Origin: JBFLYO01 sp040756745
GTDB lineage: Bacteria > Bacteroidota > Ignavibacteria > UBA10030 > UBA6906
Assembly (NCBI GenBank): GCA_040756745.1
Contig: JBFLYO010000021.1
Span: forward strand, 1-64,000
DNA length: 64,000 nt
Direction: 5' to 3'
This document shows, piece by piece, positions 8,286 through 17,408 of this stretch. How positions within the stretch are numbered: the stretch's first letter is position 1; each line of letters begins with the position of its first letter. The notes beneath the pieces are model-generated. The model saw nothing but the letters and a program-made list of their open reading frames with translations. It made no database searches and was not told the origin of the DNA. Made by a program: the position numbers and the translations under genes.

Positions 8286-10187
8286 GTGAACACAAAATAC
8301 TCCGTCCGCATCCCCGACATTGAGTTCTGGAAGAGTCTGGTACCCTGTCAGACGGCATGTCCGGTTCACACTGATGCCGGACGATACGTCCAGCTCATTG
8401 CCGAGGAGCGGTACAACGAGGCATACCTTACCGCGCGCTCGCCGAACCCCTTTGCCAGCGTTTGCGGCCGCGTGTGTGCCGCTCCGTGCGAAGATGCCTG
8501 CCGCCGCGGTAAGATCGATGCGCCGGTCAGCATCCGTGCGCTGAAACGGTTTGTGACGGAGAAGTACGGCGTCGAGTCGGTCGCACCCGACACTCAGGAT
8601 TTGCTCTTCGAAGGAACGGGCGAACCGGGCAACAAGTGGCCCTGGCATCTTCCCCTGCAGGTAAGCGTGCGAAAGGCAGTCGGAAGGAACGCGAAAGCTG
8701 CCGTGATTGGGTCGGGTCCCTCCGGGCTGTCGTGCGCACACGATCTTGCGCTCATGGGCTATCAGGTCACGGTGTTCGAAGCAACGGGCGTTGCGGGAGG
8801 CATGCTCCGCCACGGCATACCGGAGTACCGGCTCTCACGCAGCCTCATCGACAAGGAGATCGAGAAGATCACCTTCCTCGGTGCGGAGATCCGGTACAAC
8901 ACGCCGCTCACCGCAGAGTACGGCATCCGTGAGCTGAAGGCAGAGGGGTACGAGGCGGTGTTCATCTCCGTTGGTACGCAGAAGGGGCGTGACCTTGCCA
9001 TCGAGGGGAGCACCCTGGACGGCGTGATCAAGGCGATCGACTATCTGTTGAATATCAACAACGGCTACCGGGTCAACATCGGCAGGAAAGTCCTGGTCAT
9101 CGGCGGCGGCTTTGTCGCTTTCGATGCCGCCCGCACCGCTCTCCGTGGAGGGCCTGAAGATCAACAGCCGGGCATCCATGAAGCGGTGGACGCAGCACGC
9201 ACCGCCATGCGGGGTGGGGCGGCGGAGGTCCATATCGCGAGTCTTGAGTCCTTCGACGAGATGCCGGTCCTGCGCACCGCGCAGGGACACGAGGAGTTCG
9301 AAGAGGCACGGCGGGAAGGCATCGTCTTCCATCCGCAACGCGGCCCGAAGCGATTTTTCGGAGAAGGGGGAAAACTCCAGGGTGTCGAGTTCACAGGCGT
9401 AAAGCGAACGTACGACGAGCAGGGCAGGTTTGCTCCTGTCTACGACCCCGAATATACAGAGCGGTTTGAGGCTGACACGGTGATCCTGGCCATCGGCCAG
9501 CAGGCCGAACTGTCATTCATCAGGCCTGAGGACGGCGTCGAGCTGACACCGGCCCGATTCATCAAGATCGATCCGGACACGCTGGCAACGACGGCCCCCG
9601 GGGTCTATGCCGGCGGCGACGTCGCGTTCGGCCCCCGGAACATCATCGACGCCGTTGCAAACGGCAAACGGGCGGCGCTCTCGATCGACGGCTTTCTCCG
9701 GGGAGGCGTTCCGGAGACGTACTATGATCTCTCCATCGAAAAAATCCCCACGCGCCGATTCACCCGTCCGGAAGACTATGAGCAGTTTGAACGGGAGGCG
9801 CCGCCCACCATCGACCTGAAACGGCGGACCGGCATCTCCGAAGTGGAGACAGGATATACGGAAGAGCAGGCCCGCAAGCAGGCGGAACGGTGCCTCGCGT
9901 GTCACGTGCAGACGATCTACGACGCGGAAAAGTGCGTCATGTGCAACCGGTGCGTCGACGTCTGTCCGGAGTATTGCCTTTCCCTGGTTCCCCTTGCCGA
10001 GCTTGACGTTGATGAGCCGACGAAAAACGCGCTGGTGGCGCACTACGGGATCGACCCGTTCCAGCCGGCTTCGGCGATGATAAAGGATGACGACACATGC
10101 ATCCGGTGCGGACTGTGCGCGCTCCGCTGCCCGACCGACGCCATGACCATGGAAGTCTTCTACTATGAACAGAAAGAAGTTGCATAA
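8286..10187 (+). CDS. GltD-like FAD oxidoreductase with N- and C-terminal Fe-S domains
   Basis: 633 residues from the GTG at 8286; the frame is open further upstream but that part (Arg/Phe-rich) is not conserved-looking. Order: a cysteine-rich N-terminal [4Fe-4S] domain (CQTACPVHTD, then CGRVCAAPCEDACRRG), an FAD-binding Rossmann fold (AAVIGSGPSGLSCAHDLAL), an NAD(P)-binding fold (KVLVIGGGFVAFDAARTAL), an ATAPGVYAGGD-type FAD closing motif, and a C-terminal ferredoxin with CVMCNRCVDVCP and CIRCGLCALRCP for two more clusters. It resembles glutamate synthase small subunit and NfnB-type flavoproteins. As first gene of the nos/bc operon it may pass electrons from NAD(P)H or ferredoxin to the quinone/bc branch; this is inferred from position only. 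Confidence 0.85.
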   Translation: MNTKYSVRIPDIEFWKSLVPCQTACPVHTDAGRYVQLIAEERYNEAYLTARSPNPFASVCGRVCAAPCEDACRRGKIDAPVSIRALKRFVTEKYGVESVAPDTQDLLFEGTGEPGNKWPWHLPLQVSVRKAVGRNAKAAVIGSGPSGLSCAHDLALMGYQVTVFEATGVAGGMLRHGIPEYRLSRSLIDKEIEKITFLGAEIRYNTPLTAEYGIRELKAEGYEAVFISVGTQKGRDLAIEGSTLDGVIKAIDYLLNINNGYRVNIGRKVLVIGGGFVAFDAARTALRGGPEDQQPGIHEAVDAARTAMRGGAAEVHIASLESFDEMPVLRTAQGHEEFEEARREGIVFHPQRGPKRFFGEGGKLQGVEFTGVKRTYDEQGRFAPVYDPEYTERFEADTVILAIGQQAELSFIRPEDGVELTPARFIKIDPDTLATTAPGVYAGGDVAFGPRNIIDAVANGKRAALSIDGFLRGGVPETYYDLSIEKIPTRRFTRPEDYEQFEREAPPTIDLKRRTGISEVETGYTEEQARKQAERCLACHVQTIYDAEKCVMCNRCVDVCPEYCLSLVPLAELDVDEPTKNALVAHYGIDPFQPASAMIKDDDTCIRCGLCALRCPTDAMTMEVFYYEQKEVA

Positions 10188-10199
10188 CCGGAGCACCCG

Positions 10200-10751
10200 A
10201 TGAAGCTGTTGAGAAAATCAGCCCCCATGGAGACCACTCCGAGGGAGGCCGGGGGAGGCGAGAGCAGGAGATCGTTTTTGCAGAAGCTGGGGTTTGGCGG
10301 AATGCTCGCGGGGCTCGCCGCCTTTGGCGCACAGTCGTTCCGTTCGCTGATCCCGAACGTGCTGTATGAGGCTCCCGCAAAGTTTAAGGTCGGCTCTCCT
10401 GCCACGCTGGCCGACGGCATGACGTTCCTGGAGGACAGGCGGTTGTACGTATTCAAGGAGGGGAAGTCGTTCTACGCCATCTCCGGTGCCTGCACACACC
10501 TCGGATGTACGGTCAAGTACGTCAAGCTGAATCAACCGAAACAGATGGAGATCGGCGGTGAGCAGAAGACCATCCCCTTTGAGTTCCACTGCCCGTGCCA
10601 TGGGTCGAAATTCTACGCCGACGGAACGAACTACGCGGGCCCCGCGCCGCGACCGCTGCACTGGTACCGGCTCGAAGTTTCGCCCGACGACGGCCAGCTG
10701 GTCGTGAACCTGAATGACGAGGTCGACCAGAACTTCAGACTCACGGTGTAA
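10200..10751 (+). CDS. Rieske [2Fe-2S] subunit of bc-type complex
   Basis: 183 residues. A twin-arginine signal (ESRRSFLQKLGFGG, Arg23-Arg24) leads a single hydrophobic anchor, as expected for a folded Rieske protein. The cluster ligands are in CTHLGC and CPCHGS, followed by the Pro-loop PAPRPLHWY. It takes electrons from quinol at the Qo site and passes them to cytochrome c. It starts 12 nt after the flavoprotein gene and lies 18 nt before cytochrome b, so the three bc subunits are consecutive. Confidence 0.95.
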   Translation: MKLLRKSAPMETTPREAGGGESRRSFLQKLGFGGMLAGLAAFGAQSFRSLIPNVLYEAPAKFKVGSPATLADGMTFLEDRRLYVFKEGKSFYAISGACTHLGCTVKYVKLNQPKQMEIGGEQKTIPFEFHCPCHGSKFYADGTNYAGPAPRPLHWYRLEVSPDDGQLVVNLNDEVDQNFRLTV

Positions 10752-10769
10752 CACCTCCTACACAGAACC

Positions 10770-12098
10770 ATGGGCTCATTTGCCAACAGTGTCAAAACGC
10801 TCTACCGCCGCCTGACGTGGACGTGGAACCCGGGAAGTGACAAAGAGGCGGGGGATGCGATCGTCAAAAACCTCCTGCTGCACTGGTTCCCGAACAAGGT
10901 GACCAAAGGAAGCCTCTCCTGGTCCTATTCGTTCTACCTCGGGACCATCTCCTTCGTCCTCTTTGTGATCCTCGTTGTCACCGGCGTGGTGCTGATGTTC
11001 CTGTATGTTCCCTCTGTCGAACGGGCATACGGGTCGGTGAAAGACATCGAATACGTGGTCTCCTTCGGGTGGCTGCTCCGCGGCCTGCACCGCATAGCCG
11101 CTCATCTGATGGTCGCCGTCGTCTTTCTGCACATGGTCAGGGTGTTCCTGACCGGGGCGTACAAGAACGGCAGCTCGGTCGAGGCGCGCAGGCCCCTCAA
11201 CTGGCTCATCGGCCTTGCGCTCCTGCTGGCGACCCTGCTTCTCTCGTTCACCGGTTACCTTCTGCCATGGGACCAGCTCGCATACTGGGCGATCACGGTC
11301 GGGACCAACATTGCGAGCGCGGCGCCGTTCGTCGGAACGGCGATCCGCTTCTTCCTGCTGGGCGGGAGCGAGATCGACCAGAATGCGTTGATCCGCTTCT
11401 ACGTGCTGCATGTCTTCTTCCTCCCCACGGCGGTTCTCTTCCTGTTTTCCTGGCACATGTGGCGCGTGCGGAAGGACGGGGGATTGGCGGTCGTGGACCA
11501 CGAAGTGCTGGAGCAGAAGGCCGCGCCGGCCCCGCCGGTCAGGTCCAAAACCTATTCGCTCCTCGGCATCACCCAGGGAACAACGGTGCACGTGAGCAAC
11601 ACGATGATGGACGAGGAATCGAATTCCGTTCCTTCGACGCCGCATCTCGCACGGCGTATCTGGCTGGTCACGCTGGCGACGTTCGTTGCCTCGGTGATCC
11701 TGACCATCGTTTTCAGGGCTCCGCTCGAAGCGCCCGCAAACCCCGCGGTCACGCCGAACCCGGCCAAGGCGCCCTGGTACTTCCTCTGGCTGCAGGAGAT
11801 CGTCACCGATACCACCATCACCATTGGTTCGTTCACCATCAACGGCGCGCTGATCGGCGGGATCCTGCTTCCGGGGCTGCTCCTCGTGCTCGCCGTCTGG
11901 TGGCCCTACCGCGACAGGTCGGGCATTCAGACGGTCGGCGTCTGGTTCGCTCCCGAGCGAAAGCGACAGAACACCGTCTTTCTCGCGATCTGCCTCCTCA
12001 TCATTATCTTCACGATCATCGGCACATTCCTCCGCGGCCCGTATTGGAACTTCTACTGGCCCTGGGAGACCTGGCCGGAAATGCCCGTAAAGTTCTGA
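10770..12098 (+). CDS. Full-length cytochrome b of a Rieske/cytochrome b complex
   Basis: 442 residues; the b6-like half and the subunit IV-like half are fused. Heme ligands are the His pairs in RGLHRIAAHLMVAVVFLH (14 apart) and VLHVFFLPTAVLFLFSWH (15 apart, the b6f-type spacing). About 8 membrane helices are visible. The Qo-site PEWY motif is replaced: the sequence reads PAKAPWYFLWLQE, so the usual acidic residue before WY is missing. With the Rieske protein before it and a pentaheme cytochrome after it, this forms a quinol:cytochrome c oxidoreductase. Placement directly upstream of nosZ makes it the likely electron source for N2O reduction. Confidence 0.93.
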   Translation: MGSFANSVKTLYRRLTWTWNPGSDKEAGDAIVKNLLLHWFPNKVTKGSLSWSYSFYLGTISFVLFVILVVTGVVLMFLYVPSVERAYGSVKDIEYVVSFGWLLRGLHRIAAHLMVAVVFLHMVRVFLTGAYKNGSSVEARRPLNWLIGLALLLATLLLSFTGYLLPWDQLAYWAITVGTNIASAAPFVGTAIRFFLLGGSEIDQNALIRFYVLHVFFLPTAVLFLFSWHMWRVRKDGGLAVVDHEVLEQKAAPAPPVRSKTYSLLGITQGTTVHVSNTMMDEESNSVPSTPHLARRIWLVTLATFVASVILTIVFRAPLEAPANPAVTPNPAKAPWYFLWLQEIVTDTTITIGSFTINGALIGGILLPGLLLVLAVWWPYRDRSGIQTVGVWFAPERKRQNTVFLAICLLIIIFTIIGTFLRGPYWNFYWPWETWPEMPVKF

Positions 12099-12139
12099 AT
12101 GATGATCGTCGACACGGCTACGCAGAGTTGAGGAACCTC

Positions 12140-13387
12140 ATGGACCATAAGAAGATACAAGAGAAGCTCTCATTCGTGTGGAAGGACCGGCTGTGGGTGA
12201 GCATTGCGGGCCTTGCCCTGCTCGCGGTGATGGGGTTCATCTCGTACACGGCATTCGTGCCTGAGTGGCGGCAGTACCAGTCCGAGTTCCGCGACCTTGT
12301 TGAGGAGAAGTTCGGTCCGGAACGGGCGGCGACGGTCCCGTCGGGCCTTCTGCAGGTGTACGTCCGCGAGCTCGACAAAGCCGACCGCTGCATCACCTGC
12401 CATGTCGCATATGAATGGAAAGGGCTGGAGAACGCCCCGGAGCCGTTTCGCACCCACCCCGCGGAAATACTGCAGCATCACACCGTCAGGAAATACGGAT
12501 GCACAACCTGTCACGGCGGCCAGGGATATGCCACCGACATGGAGGAGGCCCACGGCCTGATCAAGGACTGGGAAGAGCCGCTGCTCGGTCAGGAGCTCGG
12601 CGACTTCTACGTCATGACCGACAGGAAGGCGCTGCTGCAGATGAACTGCAACACATGCCATCGCTACGACAAGGAAACAAAGGGAGCGGGGTACATCAAC
12701 AGGGCGAAGGAGCTTGTGACGCAGAAGGGCTGCCGCGCGTGCCACGTGATCAACGGCCGCGGAGGGACAGTCGGGCCCGACCTCACCTGGGAAGGGATGA
12801 AGAACCCAGAGCAGTTCAACTACGAGAGGTTTAAGGGATTCTATTCGGAATTCTCCTGGCATGTCGCCCATCTGAAGAACCCGAAGGAGCTAGTCCCTGA
12901 AACAGTCATGCCGAACTTCAACTTCACCAGCGCCGATGCCCAGGCCCTCGCCATGCTGGTCATGAGCTGGCGGAAGGAACACATCCCGGTGGAGTACATT
13001 CCGAACAACAATTTTCGAGACGTGCCGACGCCGGAGGAGATCGAGAAGGAGGAACGGATGCTCAAGGGCCCCGGCGCGTTTTTCGTGAAGAAGAACTGCT
13101 TCGTTTGTCACTCCGTGTCGACGCTGGGCATCGATGCGGCGGCACAGATCGGTCCCGACCTCGCCCTCGCCGTGGAAGACGTGCAGGCGCGGTTCGGACG
13201 GACCCTCGATGATTTTCTTGCGCGGCCGACGGGGACAATGGAAGTCGTCCTCTCCACGATGATCACCCTCACCCCAGAGGAGCGAGAGGAGGCGATCGGG
13301 AAACTGCGCATGGCATATGCGATCAAGCAGCAACAGCGGGCCGACGAGGCCCGGCGCGTTGCCGGGAAGACCGGCAAGGGCAACTGA
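12140..13387 (+). CDS. Membrane-anchored pentaheme c-type cytochrome
   Basis: 415 residues from the ATG at 12140 (GAGGAAC upstream). The same frame is open much further upstream but only as an antiphase shadow of cytochrome b. One N-terminal helix (about 18-38, SIAGLALLAVMGFISYTAFV) anchors it. Five heme-binding motifs follow: CITCH (84-88), CTTCH (121-125), CNTCH (170-174), CRACH (198-202) and CFVCH (320-324). The last two sit in mono-heme cytochrome c-like domains. It likely replaces cytochrome c1 and hands electrons from the bc complex to NosZ in the periplasm. Confidence 0.9.
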   Translation: MDHKKIQEKLSFVWKDRLWVSIAGLALLAVMGFISYTAFVPEWRQYQSEFRDLVEEKFGPERAATVPSGLLQVYVRELDKADRCITCHVAYEWKGLENAPEPFRTHPAEILQHHTVRKYGCTTCHGGQGYATDMEEAHGLIKDWEEPLLGQELGDFYVMTDRKALLQMNCNTCHRYDKETKGAGYINRAKELVTQKGCRACHVINGRGGTVGPDLTWEGMKNPEQFNYERFKGFYSEFSWHVAHLKNPKELVPETVMPNFNFTSADAQALAMLVMSWRKEHIPVEYIPNNNFRDVPTPEEIEKEERMLKGPGAFFVKKNCFVCHSVSTLGIDAAAQIGPDLALAVEDVQARFGRTLDDFLARPTGTMEVVLSTMITLTPEEREEAIGKLRMAYAIKQQQRADEARRVAGKTGKGN

Positions 13388-13418
13388 CATCAATCCACCA
13401 AGCAAAGGAGCAATCACC

Positions 13419-15311
13419 ATGACACTACGCGCTGCACTGCTGATGGTTCTCGCAGCCGCGCTGGTTGCAGGCTGTGGCGGCGAGAAGAAAGGCCGTGGCG
13501 GGAGGAGCGACGCCCGCTCCGATATTCAGGAGGCCGCACTCAGGACGTACGTCGCGCCGGGCGACATGGACGAATACTACCTGTTCAAGTCGGGCGGTCA
13601 CTCCGGGCAGGTGTACATCTACGGCGTTCCGTCGATGCGCCATCTCGCGACGATCCCCGTGTTCACTCCGTACCCCGCAACGGGCTACGGGTTTGACAAG
13701 GAATCGAAGGAAATGCTCGGCGGTTACACGTGGGGTGACGCCCACCATCCGTCGCTCAGCGAGACCAACGGCGACTACGACGGCCGGTGGCTCTTCATCT
13801 CCGACAATGCAAACAACCGAATGGCGCGCATCGACATGCGCGACTTCAAGACGAAGCAGATCTTCGGCCCCATCCCGAACGTCTCGGGGAACCATTGCTC
13901 ATCGTTCACCACCGAGAATACCGAGTACATCCTCGCAGGCTCCCGTTTCTCGATTCCCCTGCCGAAAGGGACGTATGAAAAGGTCGAAGATTACGCCACG
14001 AAGTACAAAGGCGTCGTGGCAGGCATTGCCGTGGATCCCAAGACGGGGACGATGTCGCTTGGCTGGGAAGTGTTGATGCCTCCGTTTGACTACGACCTTG
14101 GCGACGCTGGCAAGGGTCCGAGCAAGGACTGGGGCTTCTGGACATGTTACAACAGCGAACGCGCGACCGGCAAGCTGGAGGTCACGTCGACCCAGAAGGA
14201 CCGCGATTATGTCGCAGCAGTCAACTGGCCGGCGGCGGAGAAGGCGATCCGCGACGGGAAATTCAAGATGCTCGGCGGCGCGAAGGTCATCGACCCGAAG
14301 GACGTTGAGGGGGTTGTCTACCTCCTCCCCGCGGCAAAGTCGCCCCACGGCGTGGATGTCAGCCCCGACGGGAAATACATCGTCGCGAGTGGCAAGCTGC
14401 AGAGCATCACGACCGTGTTCAATATCGAGAAGATGCTGACGGCGATTCAGAAAACGGACTTCACGGGCAATGAAGACGGCATCCCGGTATTGAACTACGA
14501 TGCGATCAAGGATGCGGAGGTCAACGTCGGCCTGGGCCCCCTGCATACACAGTTTGACGACAAGGGCTACGCCTACACCTCGCTGTTCGTTGAAAGCGCA
14601 ATTGCCAAGTGGAAGCTGGGGACCTGGGAGGTTGTTGACAAGATTCCGGTGTCGTACAACATCGGCCATCTCTGCTCTTCGGAAGGGGACACCAAACACC
14701 CCACGGGCAAGTACCTGGTTGCGCTGAATAAGCTATCGCACGGCCGCCATTTGAGCGTCGGGCCGTCACAGCCGGAGTCCTCTCAGCTGATCGACATCGA
14801 GGGTGAGAAGATGAGTCTGCTCTATGATGCATTTACAGAGCCGGAACCCCACTATGCGCAGATGATCAAGGCCGACAAGCTGAAGCCGATCGAGGTCTAT
14901 CCGAAGGAGGAGAACAAGAACCCCAAGGCGATCTGGGATGTCAAGGATGCGAAGACCGTGCGCAGCGGGAAGAACGTCGAGGTGTACATGCTCGCCGTGC
15001 GGTCGAGCTTCGAACCGAATACGATCGACGTGAACAAAGGGGACAAGGTCACGATCTATCTTACGAACATCGAGCAGACGACGGACGAGCTGCATGGGTT
15101 CGGTTTGAACGACTACAATATCAACGTCGTTGTGGATCCGGGCGAAACCAAGACGATCGAATTTGTTGCAGACAGGCAGGGGGTCTTCCCCTTCTACTGC
15201 ACAAATTTCTGCTCGGCCCTCCATCAGGAGATGCAGGGGTATCTGCTCGTCAAGGGAAGCGGGGCGGTGTCCTCACTCCACGCCCCGGACAAGTCGCTGG
15301 CGACAAAGTAA
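13419..15311 (+). CDS. nosZ: Nitrous oxide reductase, clade II type, predicted lipoprotein
   Basis: 630 residues from the ATG at 13419 (AAAGGAG site). The N-terminus is a Sec signal ending in a lipobox, LAAALVAGC (Cys19), not a Tat signal, which fits clade II NosZ. The beta-propeller has the CuZ ligand block GDAHHPSLSETNGDYDG (His109-His110), NHCSSF (His159) and later SPHGVDVSPDG, GPLHTQF and KHPTGKY. The C-terminal cupredoxin has the CuA site: His in DELHGFGL, then Cys594, Cys598, His602 and Met605 (CTNFCSALHQEM). It reduces N2O to N2 in the periplasm. Anchoring by lipid would keep it next to the membrane-bound cytochrome encoded just upstream. Confidence 0.97.
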   Translation: MTLRAALLMVLAAALVAGCGGEKKGRGGRSDARSDIQEAALRTYVAPGDMDEYYLFKSGGHSGQVYIYGVPSMRHLATIPVFTPYPATGYGFDKESKEMLGGYTWGDAHHPSLSETNGDYDGRWLFISDNANNRMARIDMRDFKTKQIFGPIPNVSGNHCSSFTTENTEYILAGSRFSIPLPKGTYEKVEDYATKYKGVVAGIAVDPKTGTMSLGWEVLMPPFDYDLGDAGKGPSKDWGFWTCYNSERATGKLEVTSTQKDRDYVAAVNWPAAEKAIRDGKFKMLGGAKVIDPKDVEGVVYLLPAAKSPHGVDVSPDGKYIVASGKLQSITTVFNIEKMLTAIQKTDFTGNEDGIPVLNYDAIKDAEVNVGLGPLHTQFDDKGYAYTSLFVESAIAKWKLGTWEVVDKIPVSYNIGHLCSSEGDTKHPTGKYLVALNKLSHGRHLSVGPSQPESSQLIDIEGEKMSLLYDAFTEPEPHYAQMIKADKLKPIEVYPKEENKNPKAIWDVKDAKTVRSGKNVEVYMLAVRSSFEPNTIDVNKGDKVTIYLTNIEQTTDELHGFGLNDYNINVVVDPGETKTIEFVADRQGVFPFYCTNFCSALHQEMQGYLLVKGSGAVSSLHAPDKSLATK

Positions 15312-15325
15312 CACCATCAATGAGT

Positions 15326-15362
15326 CCCCCGGTCCTCTTCGCGCCAGGAGCAGGACCGGGGG
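15326..15362 (+). other. Strong intercistronic hairpin after nosZ
   Basis: CCCCCGGTCCT (15326-15336) and AGGACCGGGGG (15352-15362) form a perfect 11-bp, G+C-rich stem with a 15-nt loop, 14 nt after the nosZ stop. No U-run follows; a ribosome site for the next gene does. It is more likely a stabilising or processing hairpin, or a partial attenuator that raises nosZ over the accessory genes, than a full terminator. Confidence 0.7.
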
Positions 15363-15381
15363 GTGTGAAAGGGATGAGAAG

Positions 15382-16020
15382 ATGCAGAAACTGCTCGATA
15401 AAGCGGGGACGTTCTTCGACACACAGATCGATCTGCGCAGCAGGGTCATCATCATTGTTGCATCTGTGGTGTTGCTCCCCACGTATTTCGTTCCGCTCTG
15501 GAACATGACCCTGTACTCGAATCAGTTCCCCGACGGTCTGGTGTTAAATATCTATTCGTCGAAACTCGAGGGGGCAAAGACGCCCAACCGGGACGACCTG
15601 AAAGAGATCAACGCGCTCAATCACTACATCGGCATGAGGGCGCTGAAGGAGGACGACTTCACGGAGTTCAAGTGGATCCCGTTCGTGATCGGCGGCGTCA
15701 TCCTCCTCGCGCTCCGCGTGATCGTTCTGGGGGCCATGTCGAAACTGGTGGACCTCTTCGTCCTCTTCACCTATTTCGGTCTCTTTTCCCTCTGGACGTT
15801 CTACCACAAGCTCTATCTGTACGGCCACGAGCTCGACGCGACGGCTGCCGTCAAGGTTGCTCCCTTTACGCCGCCAATGTTCGGACACACGACGCTGGCG
15901 AACTTCGAAGTGTACAGCTACCCCGACTGGGGCTCGTACTGCATGGCCCTTGCGGCGCTTCTGCTGCTCACCGCAATCTGGCTTTCGCGCACGTCGTCGC
16001 TGAAGCAGAAGCCCGCGTGA
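15382..16020 (+). CDS. nosB: NosB-like integral membrane protein of clade II nos cluster
   Basis: 212 residues from the ATG at 15382 (AGGGATGAGAAG upstream). Membrane segments: about 21-41 (SRVIIIVASVVLLPTYFVPL), two near 105-150 (FVIGGVILLALRVIVLGAM, LFVLFTYFGLFSLWTFY) and one at about 185-205. A periplasmic loop with a Pro-Asp-Trp stretch precedes the last helix. Its place between nosZ and nosD matches the membrane protein called NosB in clade II clusters, whose role is not settled. I assign it by position and topology, not by a known motif. Its stop overlaps a possible GTG at 16017. Confidence 0.6.
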   Translation: MQKLLDKAGTFFDTQIDLRSRVIIIVASVVLLPTYFVPLWNMTLYSNQFPDGLVLNIYSSKLEGAKTPNRDDLKEINALNHYIGMRALKEDDFTEFKWIPFVIGGVILLALRVIVLGAMSKLVDLFVLFTYFGLFSLWTFYHKLYLYGHELDATAAVKVAPFTPPMFGHTTLANFEVYSYPDWGSYCMALAALLLLTAIWLSRTSSLKQKPA

Positions 16021-16055
16021 AGGAACTGCATGACGGTGGAGAGAAAGGATACTCC

Positions 16056-17408
16056 GTGAAGGGGACCGCCGGTATCATCCTGCTGCTCGCCCTCGCGCAC
16101 GTCGCCGCCGGTGCAGGGGATCTTGGGCACACCCTGGCGGTCGCGCACCCGGGCGACACGCTCATCGTCCCTGCCGGCACCTATGCGGGAAATCTCCTGA
16201 TCGACAAGCGGCTCGTGCTGATCGGCACGGCCGGCCCCGTCGTCCGGGGAGAAGGGGAAGGGAGTGTCCTGACTATCACGGCCGATTCCTGTGTGGTTCG
16301 GGGCCTCGTCCTTGAACATTCGGGGACGATGCTGGTGGACGAGGATGCAGGCATCCTCGTGAAATCCAACGGCAACCTGATCGAGGGAAACACCCTGCGC
16401 GATGTGCTGTTCGGGATCTATCTCCTGCATGCCGAGGGGAACATTGTGCGGGAGAATGTCATCACGGGCCGTGCGGAGCTGGAGCTCGGCGAGCGGGGGA
16501 GCGGCATCCATATCTGGAACGCGCAGCACAACGCCTTCTTCGGTAATTGCATCACCGACGTACGCGACGGCTTCTATATCCAGAACGCCAACCACTCCTC
16601 CATCGAGAGAAACGAGGCGTTCGGCGTCCGCTACGGGGTTCATTATATGTATGCCGACTCGAACGTGTTCTTGCGCAACACGTTCCATCATAACGTCGCA
16701 GGCGCCGCAATCATGTATTCCCGCGGTATCACGATCAGGCACAACGTGTTCAGCCACAACCGGGGCTTCGCATCATTCGGCATCCTGTTCCAGGACTGCC
16801 ATGGCGTCGTCGCGGATTCCAACGTGATCAGCGACAATGTGGTGGGGATGTTCTTCGAGGCGTCCACCGGCAACAGGTTTCTCTCCAACGTGATCGCGCA
16901 GAACGATGTCGCCCTCCAGATGTTTCAGAACTCTGTCGGCAACACGTTCAGCGGAAACAACTTCATTCATAACGTCAACCTCCTCACCGTCATAGGCAAG
17001 CAGACCGGGAGCCGGTGGAACGAAAACGGGAGGGGGAATTTCTGGTCGCAGTATGACGGGTACGACCTCGACGGCGACGGTATCGGCGATGTGCCGATGA
17101 AAATCCAGAACGTCTTCGGCTACCTCGAGGGGAGGAATGCCAACACGCGGCTCTATCTGTACAGTCCGGCGGCGCAGGCGCTGGCAGTAGCGGCGGAGAC
17201 GTTTCCGATCATGGAGGTGAGCATCGAGGCGGATGAACGTCCACTGCTCCGTCCTGCGGATCTCCGGGACCTTCCGGCGGTTGCCATACTGGAGGCGGCA
17301 TCTGCCCCGCGGCATGGTGGGGGTGGGGCGTGGATCGCCGCGGCCCTTGTGGGCGCCGCAGCGGCAGGAGCGTGGTACCGTGTGTCTGTGCGGAGGAAAA
17401 AGGCATGA
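16056..17408 (+). CDS. nosD: NosD, periplasmic copper-site assembly protein with beta-helix
   Basis: 450 residues from the GTG at 16056, which has AAAGGA six bases upstream and starts a compact Sec signal (VKGTAGIILLLALAHVAAG). A GTG at 16017 overlapping the previous stop is an alternative. The mature protein is a right-handed parallel beta-helix with many N-x-[VIF]-x-x-N turns (IEGNTLRDVLFGIYLL, FLRNTFHHNVAGAAIMY, FLSNVIAQNDVALQMF), the CASH/PbH1 pattern. NosD works with NosF and NosY to supply sulfur/copper for CuZ. A hydrophobic C-terminal segment (WIAAALVGAAAAGAWY) ending in RRKKA suggests a tail anchor. Its stop overlaps the nosF start (ATGA). Confidence 0.93.
   Translation: MKGTAGIILLLALAHVAAGAGDLGHTLAVAHPGDTLIVPAGTYAGNLLIDKRLVLIGTAGPVVRGEGEGSVLTITADSCVVRGLVLEHSGTMLVDEDAGILVKSNGNLIEGNTLRDVLFGIYLLHAEGNIVRENVITGRAELELGERGSGIHIWNAQHNAFFGNCITDVRDGFYIQNANHSSIERNEAFGVRYGVHYMYADSNVFLRNTFHHNVAGAAIMYSRGITIRHNVFSHNRGFASFGILFQDCHGVVADSNVISDNVVGMFFEASTGNRFLSNVIAQNDVALQMFQNSVGNTFSGNNFIHNVNLLTVIGKQTGSRWNENGRGNFWSQYDGYDLDGDGIGDVPMKIQNVFGYLEGRNANTRLYLYSPAAQALAVAAETFPIMEVSIEADERPLLRPADLRDLPAVAILEAASAPRHGGGGAWIAAALVGAAAAGAWYRVSVRRKKA

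Noticed and set aside
11069..12139. Long open frame upstream of the pentaheme cytochrome gene, in another phase of cytochrome b
   Set aside because: Its translation is Arg/Pro/Ala-rich and low in structure, while cytochrome b in the other frame has all its motifs. The cytochrome c gene starts at 12140.
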